A stretch of DNA of 64,000 nucleotides from Marinirhabdus gelatinilytica (GCF_003353425.1 NZ_QRAO01000001.1:1-64000); one strand, 5' to 3'. Shown: positions 26,968 through 37,319, counted from the stretch's first letter. The notes: a model not told the origin generated them from the sequence alone. Program-made: numbers and translations.

Positions 26968-27762
26968 TTAATTATTTACTTGAAAATGTATGGGTACGGC
27001 GTAGGTAACATTTACGGGCGTATCTCCTTGCCTACCCGGCTGTATATAGGGCAGTGTTGAAATAACCCTTTTTGCTTCTTCTTCCAGCTTCTTATCTTTT
27101 GCTCTAGCCTTTACTTCCACAATATCCCCTTGAGAGTTTATTGTAAAGAAGGTACGTATGGTTTGTATACTACCTGGCTCAAAATAATCGAATTTACCCG
27201 TTTCGAATTTTTTGCTTATAAATGCCCTAATTTTTGCTGACATGCAATCTATTTTCCCTTGGTTATTGCCAGCGCCCTCACATCCAGGAAACACGGGCAC
27301 GTATTCTACCCCTATAATACTTGTAGTTACGGGTGCGGTAGTAGCACCCGTCTTTATAGGTGAGGCTCTGGGCGTCGGGTCGTCCTCAGCTATCACGTTG
27401 CCCTCAATTACAGGGTCTGTATTTGCCACTTTGATAAAAGTGTGGGTTGCAATAGGCTTGATAGGAGTTGCCACTTTATGTCTCTTTTGTACTTTGGGCT
27501 GTTCTTTAGGAAGCTTTGGTATATCCTTATCTACCGTATAGGTAATCGTGGGAGCATCCCAAATGGTACCCGATGGCGCTTTGGCTACTATCCTAGGTTT
27601 TTCAATTTCTAGCTCCATGACATAAAAGGTTGCCAATAGAGCGATGATAAGACCTACCTGAAAAAAAATCTTCGAGTTCCAGCTAATGTTAATTTGCTTT
27701 TTTACAATTCTTTTACTTGGTACTTTTGTAGTGGCACCACACACATTGTTTGATGGTTTCAT
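26968..27762 (-). CDS. TonB family energy transducer
   Basis: The 264-residue protein has a basic cytoplasmic N-terminus (VPSKRIVKKQINISW), one membrane helix (about 31-49), a Pro/Lys-rich periplasmic linker, and a C-terminal TonB domain (about 150-264) with VEYVPVFPGCEGAGNNQGKI, CMSAKI and VISTLPYIQPGRQG. TonB couples the proton gradient through ExbB-ExbD to outer-membrane receptors. No exbBD genes are in the window. The cysteine pair PGCE...CMS is the Bacteroidota variant. It is flanked by terminators on both sides and so is likely an independent unit. Confidence 0.9.
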   Translation of the reverse strand: MKPSNNVCGATTKVPSKRIVKKQINISWNSKIFFQVGLIIALLATFYVMELEIEKPRIVAKAPSGTIWDAPTITYTVDKDIPKLPKEQPKVQKRHKVATPIKPIATHTFIKVANTDPVIEGNVIAEDDPTPRASPIKTGATTAPVTTSIIGVEYVPVFPGCEGAGNNQGKIDCMSAKIRAFISKKFETGKFDYFEPGSIQTIRTFFTINSQGDIVEVKARAKDKKLEEEAKRVISTLPYIQPGRQGDTPVNVTYAVPIHFQVNN

Positions 27763-27809
27763 AATAATATATTTAGAAGTTATATTATTTATGAAACAAG
27801 TGTTGTGCC

Positions 27810-27841
27810 AAAAAAAATCCCGCTTCTACCGAAGCGGGATT
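27810..27841 (-). terminator. Terminator after the second TonB gene
   Basis: On the minus strand AATCCCGCTTC and GAAGCGGGATT (arms 27831-27841 and 27816-27826) form a perfect 11-bp stem with a T run to 27810. It closes the gene ending at 27864. Confidence 0.92.
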
Positions 27842-27863
27842 TGATATTATAAAGAGGTGTATT

Positions 27864-28586
27864 TTAGTTTTCTACCTGGAACAGGATGGGCAGTGCATAA
27901 ATTACACCTACAGCTTTACCTCGTTGCTTCCCTGGTGTCATTTTGGGCAATGAACTTACAACGTCTTTCGCCTCGGCCTCCAACTTTGGGTGGGGTGCTC
28001 GGGCTCTTACATTTACCACGTTTCCTTTGTTGTCTATCTTAAACTGTACGGAAATACGCTGTCTTCCTTCAAGTCCAAGGTCGTTTGCAAGTTCGGTGTT
28101 GAACTTTTTCTGAACGAATTTCTGGATTTTCTCGGACATACATTTTTTCTTTGCATCGTTGTTTCCAGCACTTTCGCAACCTGGGTATACAGGTACGTTT
28201 TCAATTACGGCAAAGGGGACATCTTCGATCACCTCTTCTACAACCTCTTCAATTTCCTCAATCTCCACGATCTCTTCCTCTTGATTGGTCTCGGTAGACT
28301 CAATAATGGTCTCTTCTACTTCCTCTTCATCTTCAACTACCTCGATTACCTCGGGTGCTGGTGGTGGCGGTGGCGGCGGTGGCGGTGGTGTTAATTGTTG
28401 CGTAATTGGGATATCTTCTTCCAAATCGTCACCAAGATTCAATTGATCTGCGGCTAGATTGTCGTTATCGTAGGTTTTCCACTCTATTGCTTGCCAGGCC
28501 ACGAAGAGCATAAAGGCAAGTCCAAACAACAGAAATACAGAGCTCCATTGGCTCATGTCTGCTTTTGGGTTTTTTTTCTGTTCCAT
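27864..28586 (-). CDS. TonB family energy transducer with polyproline and acidic linker
   Basis: The 240-residue protein has an N-terminal membrane helix (about 15-32), a run of about ten prolines (around 68-78), a strongly acidic, valine-interspersed linker (VVEDEEEVEETIIES onward), then the C-terminal TonB domain: VIENVPVYPGCESAGNND, CMSEKIQKF, VSSLPKMTPGKQRGKAVGV. It is a close relative of the adjacent transducer in the C-terminal domain only; the linkers are unrelated. The proline-acid linker is the type that spans the periplasm. It likely energises TonB-dependent receptors of the SusC class, none of which is encoded here. Confidence 0.92.
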   Translation of the reverse strand: MEQKKNPKADMSQWSSVFLLFGLAFMLFVAWQAIEWKTYDNDNLAADQLNLGDDLEEDIPITQQLTPPPPPPPPPPAPEVIEVVEDEEEVEETIIESTETNQEEEIVEIEEIEEVVEEVIEDVPFAVIENVPVYPGCESAGNNDAKKKCMSEKIQKFVQKKFNTELANDLGLEGRQRISVQFKIDNKGNVVNVRARAPHPKLEAEAKDVVSSLPKMTPGKQRGKAVGVIYALPILFQVEN

Positions 28587-28646
28587 ATTTGAAAAATTTA
28601 ATCGTTGCTAATTTAAAGAAATATTACTTTATAGTAAAGGGATTTA

Positions 28647-29045
28647 TCAATTTTGATTTTCAAAAAAGGATCTTGTACCATAGAACAAGATGCCTCCCAA
28701 TAAAATACCTACACTATTTGCTATTAAATCGTTGAAATCTAAATGCCGCATAGGGATGAGCATTTCTTGTAGACCTTCAATTATTATGCCATAGACAAAA
28801 CAGGCTATTGCAACATAGTAGATGGTTGCAATAGCTGCGTTCTTACTTTTTTTTCTGAAAAAATAGAGTATCCACAAAAAGATCAATCCTGCGTGAATCC
28901 CAATATGCACAATTTTATCCAGCGGCAATTGGGTGCGCGGTAAATCTCTTCCGGGCAGTAAAAATGCAACAGTAATGATAAATGTGTACAGTATTGCAAT
29001 GAGCAAGACTGTTTTAGGCGCCAATAAGTTCTTTATAGGCTGCAT
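28647..29045 (-). CDS. VanZ-like membrane protein
   Basis: The 132-residue protein has four hydrophobic helices and the VanZ-like signature: [20 protein letters not shown], then [12 protein letters not shown], and a late [20 protein letters not shown] helix. The family is named after a teicoplanin-resistance accessory protein but is widespread and mostly uncharacterised, so no resistance role is implied. The start at 29045 overlaps the gcvH stop by 32 bases; an ATG at 29069 would overlap by 56. Overlap with gcvH in another frame indicates cotranscription. Confidence 0.85.
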   Translation of the reverse strand: MQPIKNLLAPKTVLLIAILYTFIITVAFLLPGRDLPRTQLPLDKIVHIGIHAGLIFLWILYFFRKKSKNAAIATIYYVAIACFVYGIIIEGLQEMLIPMRHLDFNDLIANSVGILLGGILFYGTRSFFENQN

Positions 29046-29394
29046 CGTCGAGGAGTTCTTCGATTTCATCTGGATTGGAGATTTTTATTTTTATCATCCA
29101 ACCTTCGCCATAGGGGTCTGAGTTTACCTTTTCTGGTTCAGACTCCAACGAATCGTTAAAAGCGATGATTTCCCCAGAGAGCGGTAAGAAGAGGTCCGAA
29201 ACTGTCTTTACGGCTTCAACGGTACCGAACACCTCATCTTTGTCGAGGGTTTCATCCAAGGTTTCAACTTCTACATATACAATATCGCCAAGCTCTCCTT
29301 GTGCGAAATCTGTAATTCCTACCGTTGCCTCGTCTCCATCAATACTAATCCATTCGTGGTCTTTGGTATATTTTAAGTTACTGGGTACACTCAT
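29014..29394 (-). CDS. gcvH: Glycine cleavage system H protein
   Basis: The 126-residue protein matches GcvH throughout: [11 protein letters not shown], then [37 protein letters not shown] with lipoyl Lys63, and [14 protein letters not shown]. It carries the aminomethyl group between the P, T and L proteins in the cytoplasm. None of those partners is in the window. It lies 32 bases downstream of sprA, so it probably shares the ruvA-sprA transcript; this order is familiar from Flavobacteriaceae genomes. Confidence 0.97.
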   Translation of the reverse strand: MSVPSNLKYTKDHEWISIDGDEATVGITDFAQGELGDIVYVEVETLDETLDKDEVFGTVEAVKTVSDLFLPLSGEIIAFNDSLESEPEKVNSDPYGEGWMIKIKISNPDEIEELLDDAAYKELIGA

Positions 29395-29426
29395 AACGTT
29401 TTATTTAAGCTTTTTTGGTTTGGTTT

Positions 29427-32400
29427 TTAGTTTCCGAAGTTATATCTCAGCGTAAATCCAGACCGTATCGTGGTTTGCGGAAATGCTGTTGAAATAGCAT
29501 ACTCGGAGAATGTGTAATCGAAATAGAACAGGGCTGTCAGGTTTTTGCTCAACGCATAGTCTGTGATAAAGTTAAGACCATAAATTGTTTGCCCTGCCGT
29601 TGTCTGGTTGTTGTTAATATCCAGATATCTAATAATGGTCTTGTTGTCCCTACGGGAAACGTCCAGTTTAAAGTTCAGATCACTTTTTATTACCTTCTTT
29701 TTACCCCCGAAGTTTGTTGAGATTCGCAGGTCCTTTACACGATACCCCAAGCCAAGTATGAGCTCGTTTCCTTGTATTTCGGTCAAGAGGTTGTTTGCAA
29801 AACTCAATGACAGGGCTCTATCCTTTCGGTATTCGGCAAGAATTTTTATTGAGTTTTTCATCTCAAAATCCAAACGTATCAAAGGCGAGAATTGCTCGGT
29901 CAGGTTTACGTTGGTCAAGAATATAGGGCTTTTGAAATCTCCCGCTTGATCGGTTGCCGTTGGGTTGTTGGCATCGTAATCCAAGTTTGTCTGGAACTGG
30001 TTAACGGTATAACTGGCCCTATACCCGTGTTGTACAGAAAATCTCTTGAAACGTTGTTTGAACCACTTCAATTTCATTAAACCTGTATACTTTATATCCC
30101 AGTTTGGTAACGGGATATCGCGCAATATGCCCGTTTCTTCTTTTGATGGATCACTACCTCTATAGGCCGAAACGAACGCTGGCAGGAGTACGTCTTGCGA
30201 ATTGGGCCCAAAGCCTTCTGGATACCCTGTTTCTTCGTCTACAGGGAAGTTGGATGTTCCATAGAATTCAGTTGCCAGTCTTTGTGCTACCACCAAACGG
30301 TTTGCTCTAAAATCGTCAAAAGCTTCAGAATTATTCTCATCACTCTGGCTAAAAGCTGTCTTGATGAGCAATGTGGAAATGTTGAAGTTCCCAAAGGTAT
30401 TCGGGGTCAATGACCTATAGGTCTCATCTTCAACTATATAATTTTCGGTATAGTTTTCAGAATAGATTCTGCTACCATTGATATCTATTTTGAGGTCCTC
30501 CAAAGGCTCCATATTTATTTGGGCATCCAGTTGGCGACTCTCCACCTCTGTATACTGCTCGTTAAACTCGGGATACAAAGTAAGCCACCCTCTACGGGCC
30601 GCTTCTTCCCTGATTTCTGCCTGGCTACCAAACGTAAAACCTGCAGAAGGTTTTAAAGTACCTATAAACCCAATGGAAGGGGTATATCCTGGGAGGAAGA
30701 TACCTTGGTTTTCCTGATAATTGAACTGCATTTTCTTAATACTGGTAAGCAACCCAATAAAGAAGTTTGCTGCTTTTTCGCCTGCACCCAGACTACCACC
30801 TCCCTGGCCAGCAGTAGAGGAGCCCCTACGTGGGTCATTTACGCCTGCAGATAAACTACCTGCATTATTTTTTTCTTCTTCTCTAGCGCCATTTTCACCT
30901 TTACCTTTTCCACCTCTAGCGCCATTGGCATTCCTACCATTGTTAAGAGAACCAGAGCCTCCTTGATTGGCTCCTCTCCTTGATTTTTTAATCTTGGTGA
31001 GACCAATATACCTGTAAAAATTGTTCATATCCAAGGATGAATTTATCCTATGGGTTTGGGCATTTTGGATAGAGTTACCCAAGTTGAACGTTTCTACGGT
31101 ACCATCCATCAATGGGATTTCTATACTGTTGAACAAATCACTACCGTCCTGCCACTGGAAATCTCCTGTGTAGGAATACGTAGCCCTAATAAATTTGAGG
31201 AACGGGAATTTATCAAAGGGCAAATCATAATTAACCTGTAACGACTGGAAATGTTGGTTGGGTTCCCCTACATCGAAGAAACCGTCCCACACGCCAATAG
31301 AGTTATCTGCAAAACCTTCGTCGTCTATGTAATTGGTCACAATCCTATTGTTGGACGAGTTAAAGTTAAAGCGCAAAGATTTTGTCAGGTTATAATTTAC
31401 AGTGTATTGCCAATCGAACAAGAAGTTACGCTGGTACAATCTTGGCAGCCCAATGTTGCCTGGAAGCAAGTTTAATTCCCTAAATTTTTGTTCGTTATAC
31501 TGTCTTGTAATGTTCGAGCTTACCGTAAGACTCGTAGGTAGATAGTTTACATTGAAGTCTTTTAAGAACTGCCAGTACTTGCTCCTGAATATAGAATCGT
31601 TTTTCTTGAAAGGCTCAAAAGGTTTTTGGTTGAAGCTATAGTTATACGTTCCGCCCAAGCGCACGTTTTGCTCGAGGGCATCCTCAATTTCAAAGTCGTG
31701 ATGATCTTCTTGGTTATAGGAAGCAGAAAAGGTAAAGTTCTCTACATCCCACGGCTGTGGTTTGCCCTCTCCCGTTCGGTCCTTACGTACTCCAATTAGG
31801 TTTACACTCTGTCGTTTTGTATAATCTACGGATTGTTCCTTTATTCTTTCTTTTTCAGCTTCGTCTTCGGTGTTGTCCAGTCTTGTATCAAGTTCAATAT
31901 CCTGAAATTCTGGGTCGAACTGTGGGGTGATGAGCTCTTCAGATCTTCCGTAATTAAACGGGAGCTGTATTCCCCAATCCCTTGGAAGCATTTGTCCAAG
32001 GTTCAGGTTGGTAACCACATCGTATTGCTGTACGTCTTCCCTGCTTCTTTGATTAGGGCCTTGCTCTATGGATCCAAATCCTACGGTGCTCCTTCTACCG
32101 GTAGCACTAACGGTGGCAAAGTCTGCAAGGTTGGCGTCCATACTGGCAACGGCGGCCCATCCTCCTTCGTTCTTTAATTCAGAAAGGCGTAGTTCGTTAA
32201 ACCAAGCTTCTCCACAAATTTCTTGTCCCGAGTTGTTTCTAAGACCCAGCATTATAATACGAACATTACCGAAACTAGGGTTACCCTTTATACCCAAGCG
32301 CAGTTCGTTTTCTGAGCCCAATGTGGAAGCATCAAGTTCAGACTGGGTAAAGAATGTTGTTTCGGTGGGGTCCAGATTGGGATTGCCCAAAACGCGTGTT

Positions 32401-35400
32401 TTCAATTCTTGGAGAAGGCTCAAAGGCAATCGCAGCCTGTTTTCCACTGGCCATATATCTTCAGGATTGGAGGTAGTTCCCGTGGTAGGGTTCAATGGTA
32501 TCTGGATTTCGTAGAAGTTTTGATCCAGGTCGTTCCCCAATCGCATAAATGCTATCATATCACCATCGGAGAGTGGTGTTTGGTTCTCAATAGATTCTGC
32601 GTGTATAAACATCTCCAGGTTTTCATACTGGCGCATATCTATATTGAAGTTTTTATACACCCCACGACCATCGTTATCCTCAAGGCCACAAACCCTTAGT
32701 AGCAATGACTGCTCGTTTTGGCGTATAATATTGTTATTGTTGTTGAGTTCTTCTCTTAATACTCCTGGTGGCAGCACATAGGGAAATGGTGTTTTTTGGT
32801 CGTTTTCTTCAATGTTTACAGCTTCATTTTCAAAAACTGTATCATCCAGTTCTGGATCCTCACCTGTAATATCCAAGCTTTCGGTAAACCTCCTGTAATC
32901 TCCCCTTACCAATTCCAAAGTTCCAAATCTAAGTACCGTTGGTTGCTCAAATTGCGACATGAACATCCTCATAAACCGAATGGACCTAAAATCTGAAATA
33001 CCATTCACAGCTTCATCTGGCTGGCTAATAGGCACCTTAAACTGAACCCACCTTACAGGTATTACATTGTTGTCCTGGGTGGTAACCTCTAATTCGCGTA
33101 CATCAGTAATAAAATCTTGCTCGCCACCATTCATGGCGGTGTTGTTCTCTACACTCATCCCGCGATAGATAGGTATTCTATACTCATAGTAACTATCTAC
33201 GGTATTCATGGAGTTATCACGGTTAATGTCTTCTACATCTGGTTGGGCGGTGTTACCACGGTTATCGTTTGTAACCTGCTCTGGTGAGTTACCTTCCGTA
33301 CCGTTATATTGGAGGTAACGCTGTAATACATCACCCTCGGCTTGCAAAAAGTATTGGTAATTATCTCCCGCCGGATCTGCCAATCCTGAAAACTCAGGGA
33401 ATTGGGAAGCCTCTACGGCATCATCAATACCATCGTAACCTATATCTTGATTTATACGCTCTTGGCCTTGGGTATCGAAAGTATATACCAACGATTGGTT
33501 GGTAGGTACTTTACCCCATGCTGTGGCTGTTGTATTAGCAGTACCACCATCCTCTGGCAATCCGTTTTCGTATTGTTTACGGCCGTCCTTAAGTACATCT
33601 TCAGAAATATTACCTAAGTTAAAGGTAAGGACACCAGAGTCGTTTAAGCTTTCATCGTGCACATAGGGGTCCATTACCCAGAACTGGATAAACTCAACAT
33701 TGGATCTTTCAAAATCTGTAGTGGTCAATTGTCTTGAAATACCGGCCCATCTTGTCTCAGGGTTAGGTAGTGCGTTTCCTCCAGCAGCTTCTGGGTTAAA
33801 GTTATACTGTCCGCGCTGGCTAGGGTAATATGCCAAATCCAGTGAGAAGATCGCTTGTGTTTGCCCCTGGATTAAATCTTGGTTAGGGAAAATCTCGTCC
33901 CTGAACACCCTTCTTGCAAATGGCGAGGATAGGTCTTCGTCGTTTATGCCCTCGGGCCTTTGGCTACTATAAAAAACCGGGTCTATTGTGTACCAGGCCA
34001 ACTTTGCGCGGTTGTAATTGTATTGTAAATCGCCATTGGCAAATTCTCCCCCAAAACCTATAGGTGTACTGGCCAGGAACCAAGTTAAAGGCGAGCTTAC
34101 ATCTATACCTGTTTGGGAGGCTTCAAAATCGTCTACATAGGAGGTTGTCTTGCCATCAAAATCTGAAACTTTAGGTGCTCCAGGCATCAGGTATGCAAAT
34201 TCCCCACGTAGGGAAACATTAGAGGCTACATCGGTATCGATGTTTGGTAGTTTATTTACCAAACGTGTCAAGAAAGGAACTTCGGTTGAGTAATTTGCAT
34301 TGAGTCCAAAAACGGTATTGTTAATAGGTTCCGTATTAAAAGAAGACTTTTGGGTCAAGGGTCTTTCATTCAAGTTTAAGTAGGTAGCACCAATCTGGAA
34401 TTTATCACTGAATTGATGCTCAACGTTCAAGCCTGTAAATCGCTTTGTTTGCTGGCCAAATAACGTATTGTTCTCTACCGAGATATTTATGGGCGTGTTA
34501 GAGTTTTGCAGCGAGGGATCTATAATCTGCACACGGCCCAACTGATAGTTTACCGTATAATCTACGCCTTCAACAAGTGTTCTTCCTCCAGCCGTAACCG
34601 TAACAGAACCCTGTGGGATGTTAAATGCCCCAATTGGAATTCCGTCCGAACCAGTAGACTTGTAGCTTCCTTTTAACTGAAACTTGTTCTTATCACTATC
34701 TTGTTGTTCGGCCTGTGTCTTTGTGGTATTATATAGCGTTCTCCAAACGTATTTGTTTTGGTTGGCATTATAGGTTTGCTCGTTGTTATAATCACCGGGA
34801 CCCTGGTCATCGTTATCCAGCTTTTCAAAAAGATATTCTCCAAACGGCTCTACTGAGGTAAAGATGATTTGTCCATTTTGAGTATCTACGGTTATACCTG
34901 GTAAAAAGTCGAAGAAACCATCTCCGCCTTGTTGCGGATCCCCGTTAAAATTGAGTCTGTCCAAGTTAAAAACACGTAACAATACTTGTTCGTCTACATC
35001 GTCAGGCAACGGAACTGCGGGAAATTCTGGAGTACCGGGCGCGGCCGTAATGTAGTTTAGGGGGGAAGGGTCTGTATAAAGAATATTCAATCTAAAGTCT
35101 TCTTGCTCTAGCTGAAAAGCCCCTAGCGGATAGATATTCTTCATCATCAAATCCCAAATAGGCTCATTAACGTTGGTAATGTTACTTTTCAGCAATTTCA
35201 CTACAAGGTTCTGGGGCAAGCCTCCTTCGATATTGGGATCTACTGGATCACCCCCGCCAGGACCTGGTATCTGGGTAGTTTCGCCTGTAGCATTTACGCC
35301 ATCGTTAGAAAATTCCCCTACTTGAAACACACGGCCATTCACGGTAAACTGATAAGCAACCGCCAACACCTCGTCATTACTTAACCGTTGGTTTAAGGAA

Positions 35401-36734
35401 ATATACCCAAGCTGGTTGTTTATGGTATATTCGTTAGCATTAAGTCTTCGTGCATTTTCCAAGGTTACATAATCAACCCCATCACTCACCGGAACCCCGC
35501 TAAATCCTTGGCCTACTGTGGCAACATCACGAATTTCTTCGGTAAGGATGCTTTGTACGGTTGGATCGTCTATTCCAAAGGGGTTAAAATCGTTATTGGC
35601 ATTACTAGGGAACGCATTTGCTGAGTTGTTCACAAAGCCCCCCGGGATACCGTTTAAACCAATATTCGCCGGGTTGGACTCACCAAGGTCCTGTAATGCT
35701 ACAATATTTCTAACATTTTGTGTATTTGCTGCCCTGTTGGTTATCCAAACTTCAGATCTCGTAATTTGCACATTAGAGTTAATGAAAGGATACTGGCTCA
35801 ACACCCTATCATAATTATCCCTAAAATAATGTGCTAAGAAAAAGTGCCTGTTTTCATCATAATCTAGGGCAAATAATTCAAAATCTGTAATGGTGGCACC
35901 GCCTTCTGCAACTACGTTCCTTGTTTCGGACTTTTGCTCAGAAAACACCCCTGTAATGGTGGTTTTCCCAAACTGAAGTTGTGTTTTTACACCAAATAAA
36001 CTCTGGGCTCCTTGTATAAGCGTACTGTTAAGAGGCATATTCACGTTACCCACTTCGATCTTACGAATAATATCGTCTTCCGTAGGTGTGTATTCAAGTT
36101 TGATCTGGTTCTGAAAATCGAAAGTGGATTGGGTGTCGTAATTGGCGGTTACCTGAAGGCGCTCTCCTACCTTACCCAACAAACTCAAACTAATACGCTG
36201 GTCGAAATCGAAGGATAGGTTACTTCGGTTTCTGGGTGAAAATGCGGGATTGTCCTGCTTGGTATACAAGAGCCCAATATCCATCTCTACGGTACCTTGT
36301 GGTATCACCTCAATAGTATTACCTCCAAAAATGGTTTCAAAGAAATTTGAATTTACATAAAATGTAGGCAGTAAGTTTTTCTGAAGTTCCTCGGATCCTT
36401 CTTTTCTACCATCGGCAGCATCAATCTTGTCCTTGAAGTACTGCTTCATTTGCTCCTTCAGGATAAGGTCTTGGTATTCTTCTGGGGTAAGGATTAGCGG
36501 GTAGCTTATAGTGAATCCCCCTAGGGTTTGCGTGTATACGTATCTATCGGTAACGGGGTCGTAGGTATATAAATCCTGAATACTTGGCGGGTTGGGGAGG
36601 TCCATTCTTCCCATTTCAGATCCTGTAGCCGTGCTATCCTGAGCTATTGCTGTGCTACTTCCCCAAAATAATACTCCTAAAATCAAGAAAAGCCCCGAAA
36701 GAACTTTTGTATACTCGTAATTTTTTGCGCCCAA
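29427..36734 (-). CDS. sprA: SprA, outer-membrane translocon of the type IX secretion system
   Basis: The 2435-residue protein has a signal peptide (ending SSTAIAQ) and the size of SprA (about 2400 residues in F. johnsoniae). SprA is known as a giant 36-strand outer-membrane barrel that exports folded type IX cargo. Sequence marks include the early DLPNPPSIQDLYTYDPVTDR and YPLILTPEEYQDLILKEQMK segments, long strand-rich stretches, and a terminal strand FTLRYNFGN. Around 30755-30985 a Gly/Asn/Arg/Glu-rich low-complexity segment interrupts a barrel loop. It starts 3 bases after ruvA. The anchor-L protein and RemB-like surface proteins are plausible clients. Identification rests on recognisable family segments and size. 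Confidence 0.95.
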   Translation of the reverse strand: MGAKNYEYTKVLSGLFLILGVLFWGSSTAIAQDSTATGSEMGRMDLPNPPSIQDLYTYDPVTDRYVYTQTLGGFTISYPLILTPEEYQDLILKEQMKQYFKDKIDAADGRKEGSEELQKNLLPTFYVNSNFFETIFGGNTIEVIPQGTVEMDIGLLYTKQDNPAFSPRNRSNLSFDFDQRISLSLLGKVGERLQVTANYDTQSTFDFQNQIKLEYTPTEDDIIRKIEVGNVNMPLNSTLIQGAQSLFGVKTQLQFGKTTITGVFSEQKSETRNVVAEGGATITDFELFALDYDENRHFFLAHYFRDNYDRVLSQYPFINSNVQITRSEVWITNRAANTQNVRNIVALQDLGESNPANIGLNGIPGGFVNNSANAFPSNANNDFNPFGIDDPTVQSILTEEIRDVATVGQGFSGVPVSDGVDYVTLENARRLNANEYTINNQLGYISLNQRLSNDEVLAVAYQFTVNGRVFQVGEFSNDGVNATGETTQIPGPGGGDPVDPNIEGGLPQNLVVKLLKSNITNVNEPIWDLMMKNIYPLGAFQLEQEDFRLNILYTDPSPLNYITAAPGTPEFPAVPLPDDVDEQVLLRVFNLDRLNFNGDPQQGGDGFFDFLPGITVDTQNGQIIFTSVEPFGEYLFEKLDNDDQGPGDYNNEQTYNANQNKYVWRTLYNTTKTQAEQQDSDKNKFQLKGSYKSTGSDGIPIGAFNIPQGSVTVTAGGRTLVEGVDYTVNYQLGRVQIIDPSLQNSNTPINISVENNTLFGQQTKRFTGLNVEHQFSDKFQIGATYLNLNERPLTQKSSFNTEPINNTVFGLNANYSTEVPFLTRLVNKLPNIDTDVASNVSLRGEFAYLMPGAPKVSDFDGKTTSYVDDFEASQTGIDVSSPLTWFLASTPIGFGGEFANGDLQYNYNRAKLAWYTIDPVFYSSQRPEGINDEDLSSPFARRVFRDEIFPNQDLIQGQTQAIFSLDLAYYPSQRGQYNFNPEAAGGNALPNPETRWAGISRQLTTTDFERSNVEFIQFWVMDPYVHDESLNDSGVLTFNLGNISEDVLKDGRKQYENGLPEDGGTANTTATAWGKVPTNQSLVYTFDTQGQERINQDIGYDGIDDAVEASQFPEFSGLADPAGDNYQYFLQAEGDVLQRYLQYNGTEGNSPEQVTNDNRGNTAQPDVEDINRDNSMNTVDSYYEYRIPIYRGMSVENNTAMNGGEQDFITDVRELEVTTQDNNVIPVRWVQFKVPISQPDEAVNGISDFRSIRFMRMFMSQFEQPTVLRFGTLELVRGDYRRFTESLDITGEDPELDDTVFENEAVNIEENDQKTPFPYVLPPGVLREELNNNNNIIRQNEQSLLLRVCGLEDNDGRGVYKNFNIDMRQYENLEMFIHAESIENQTPLSDGDMIAFMRLGNDLDQNFYEIQIPLNPTTGTTSNPEDIWPVENRLRLPLSLLQELKTRVLGNPNLDPTETTFFTQSELDASTLGSENELRLGIKGNPSFGNVRIIMLGLRNNSGQEICGEAWFNELRLSELKNEGGWAAVASMDANLADFATVSATGRRSTVGFGSIEQGPNQRSREDVQQYDVVTNLNLGQMLPRDWGIQLPFNYGRSEELITPQFDPEFQDIELDTRLDNTEDEAEKERIKEQSVDYTKRQSVNLIGVRKDRTGEGKPQPWDVENFTFSASYNQEDHHDFEIEDALEQNVRLGGTYNYSFNQKPFEPFKKNDSIFRSKYWQFLKDFNVNYLPTSLTVSSNITRQYNEQKFRELNLLPGNIGLPRLYQRNFLFDWQYTVNYNLTKSLRFNFNSSNNRIVTNYIDDEGFADNSIGVWDGFFDVGEPNQHFQSLQVNYDLPFDKFPFLKFIRATYSYTGDFQWQDGSDLFNSIEIPLMDGTVETFNLGNSIQNAQTHRINSSLDMNNFYRYIGLTKIKKSRRGANQGGSGSLNNGRNANGARGGKGKGENGAREEEKNNAGSLSAGVNDPRRGSSTAGQGGGSLGAGEKAANFFIGLLTSIKKMQFNYQENQGIFLPGYTPSIGFIGTLKPSAGFTFGSQAEIREEAARRGWLTLYPEFNEQYTEVESRQLDAQINMEPLEDLKIDINGSRIYSENYTENYIVEDETYRSLTPNTFGNFNISTLLIKTAFSQSDENNSEAFDDFRANRLVVAQRLATEFYGTSNFPVDEETGYPEGFGPNSQDVLLPAFVSAYRGSDPSKEETGILRDIPLPNWDIKYTGLMKLKWFKQRFKRFSVQHGYRASYTVNQFQTNLDYDANNPTATDQAGDFKSPIFLTNVNLTEQFSPLIRLDFEMKNSIKILAEYRKDRALSLSFANNLLTEIQGNELILGLGYRVKDLRISTNFGGKKKVIKSDLNFKLDVSRRDNKTIIRYLDINNNQTTAGQTIYGLNFITDYALSKNLTALFYFDYTFSEYAISTAFPQTTIRSGFTLRYNFGN

Positions 36735-36737
36735 ATC

Positions 36738-37319
36738 CTACAATTTTTTTAAAGCTAATTTTATAATCGTCTCAGCACTTGCCTCAGGGTCTTGCTTTAC
36801 AATAGCATCACAAACCTTTTCAGCTTGTTTTCTGGCAAAACCTAATGTCTCCAATGCAGATAACGCTTCATTTTTGTTCGTATTGCTTGCCGTTTCAGAA
36901 ATTGTGGACAAGCCATACACTTTAACAATCTTATCTTTTAAATCTAAAATAACACGTTGTGCTGTTTTCGCTCCTATTCCCTTTACAGATTGGATGGTTG
37001 CAACATCTTCTTGTACAATCGCATCCCTTATCTGTTCAGGTGTGAGCGAGGACAACATAGTTCTTGCCGTACTGGCGCCTACTCCCGATACAGAGAGCAG
37101 CAACTTAAAGATTTCCCTTTCTTCGGCACCATGAAACCCATACAACGTATGTGAATCTTCTTTAACCAATAAATACGTAAGTAATTTTACATTTTCGGTA
37201 CTGGGGAGCAATGAAAATGTATGTAATGAAATATGAACCAAATAGCCTATGCCATTACAATCTATGACTACTTCGGTTGGGTTTTTTTCTACAAGCCTGC
37301 CCTGCAAATGGGTAATCAT
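36738..37319 (-). CDS. ruvA: Holliday junction branch migration protein RuvA
   Basis: The 193-residue protein shows the three RuvA domains: the OB fold (MITHLQGRLVEKNPTEVVID), the helix-hairpin-helix region (LLSVSGVGASTARTMLS and IQSVKGIGAKTAQRVILDL) and the flexible C-terminal domain III (NEALSALETLGFARKQAEKV). RuvA tetramers bind Holliday junctions and load RuvB, encoded separately at 42263. The stop is 3 bases before the sprA start, so DNA repair and secretion genes share a transcript. A TATATTTG box lies at 37344-37351 on the minus strand. Confidence 0.97.
   Translation of the reverse strand: MITHLQGRLVEKNPTEVVIDCNGIGYLVHISLHTFSLLPSTENVKLLTYLLVKEDSHTLYGFHGAEEREIFKLLLSVSGVGASTARTMLSSLTPEQIRDAIVQEDVATIQSVKGIGAKTAQRVILDLKDKIVKVYGLSTISETASNTNKNEALSALETLGFARKQAEKVCDAIVKQDPEASAETIIKLALKKL

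Noticed and set aside
28360-28385. GGTGGC-type tandem repeat
   Set aside because: It is the reverse complement of the polyproline codons in the TonB protein, not an extragenic repeat.
28647-29045. Teicoplanin resistance gene (vanZ)
   Set aside because: VanZ-like proteins are widespread and unrelated to resistance in most genomes. There is no van operon here.
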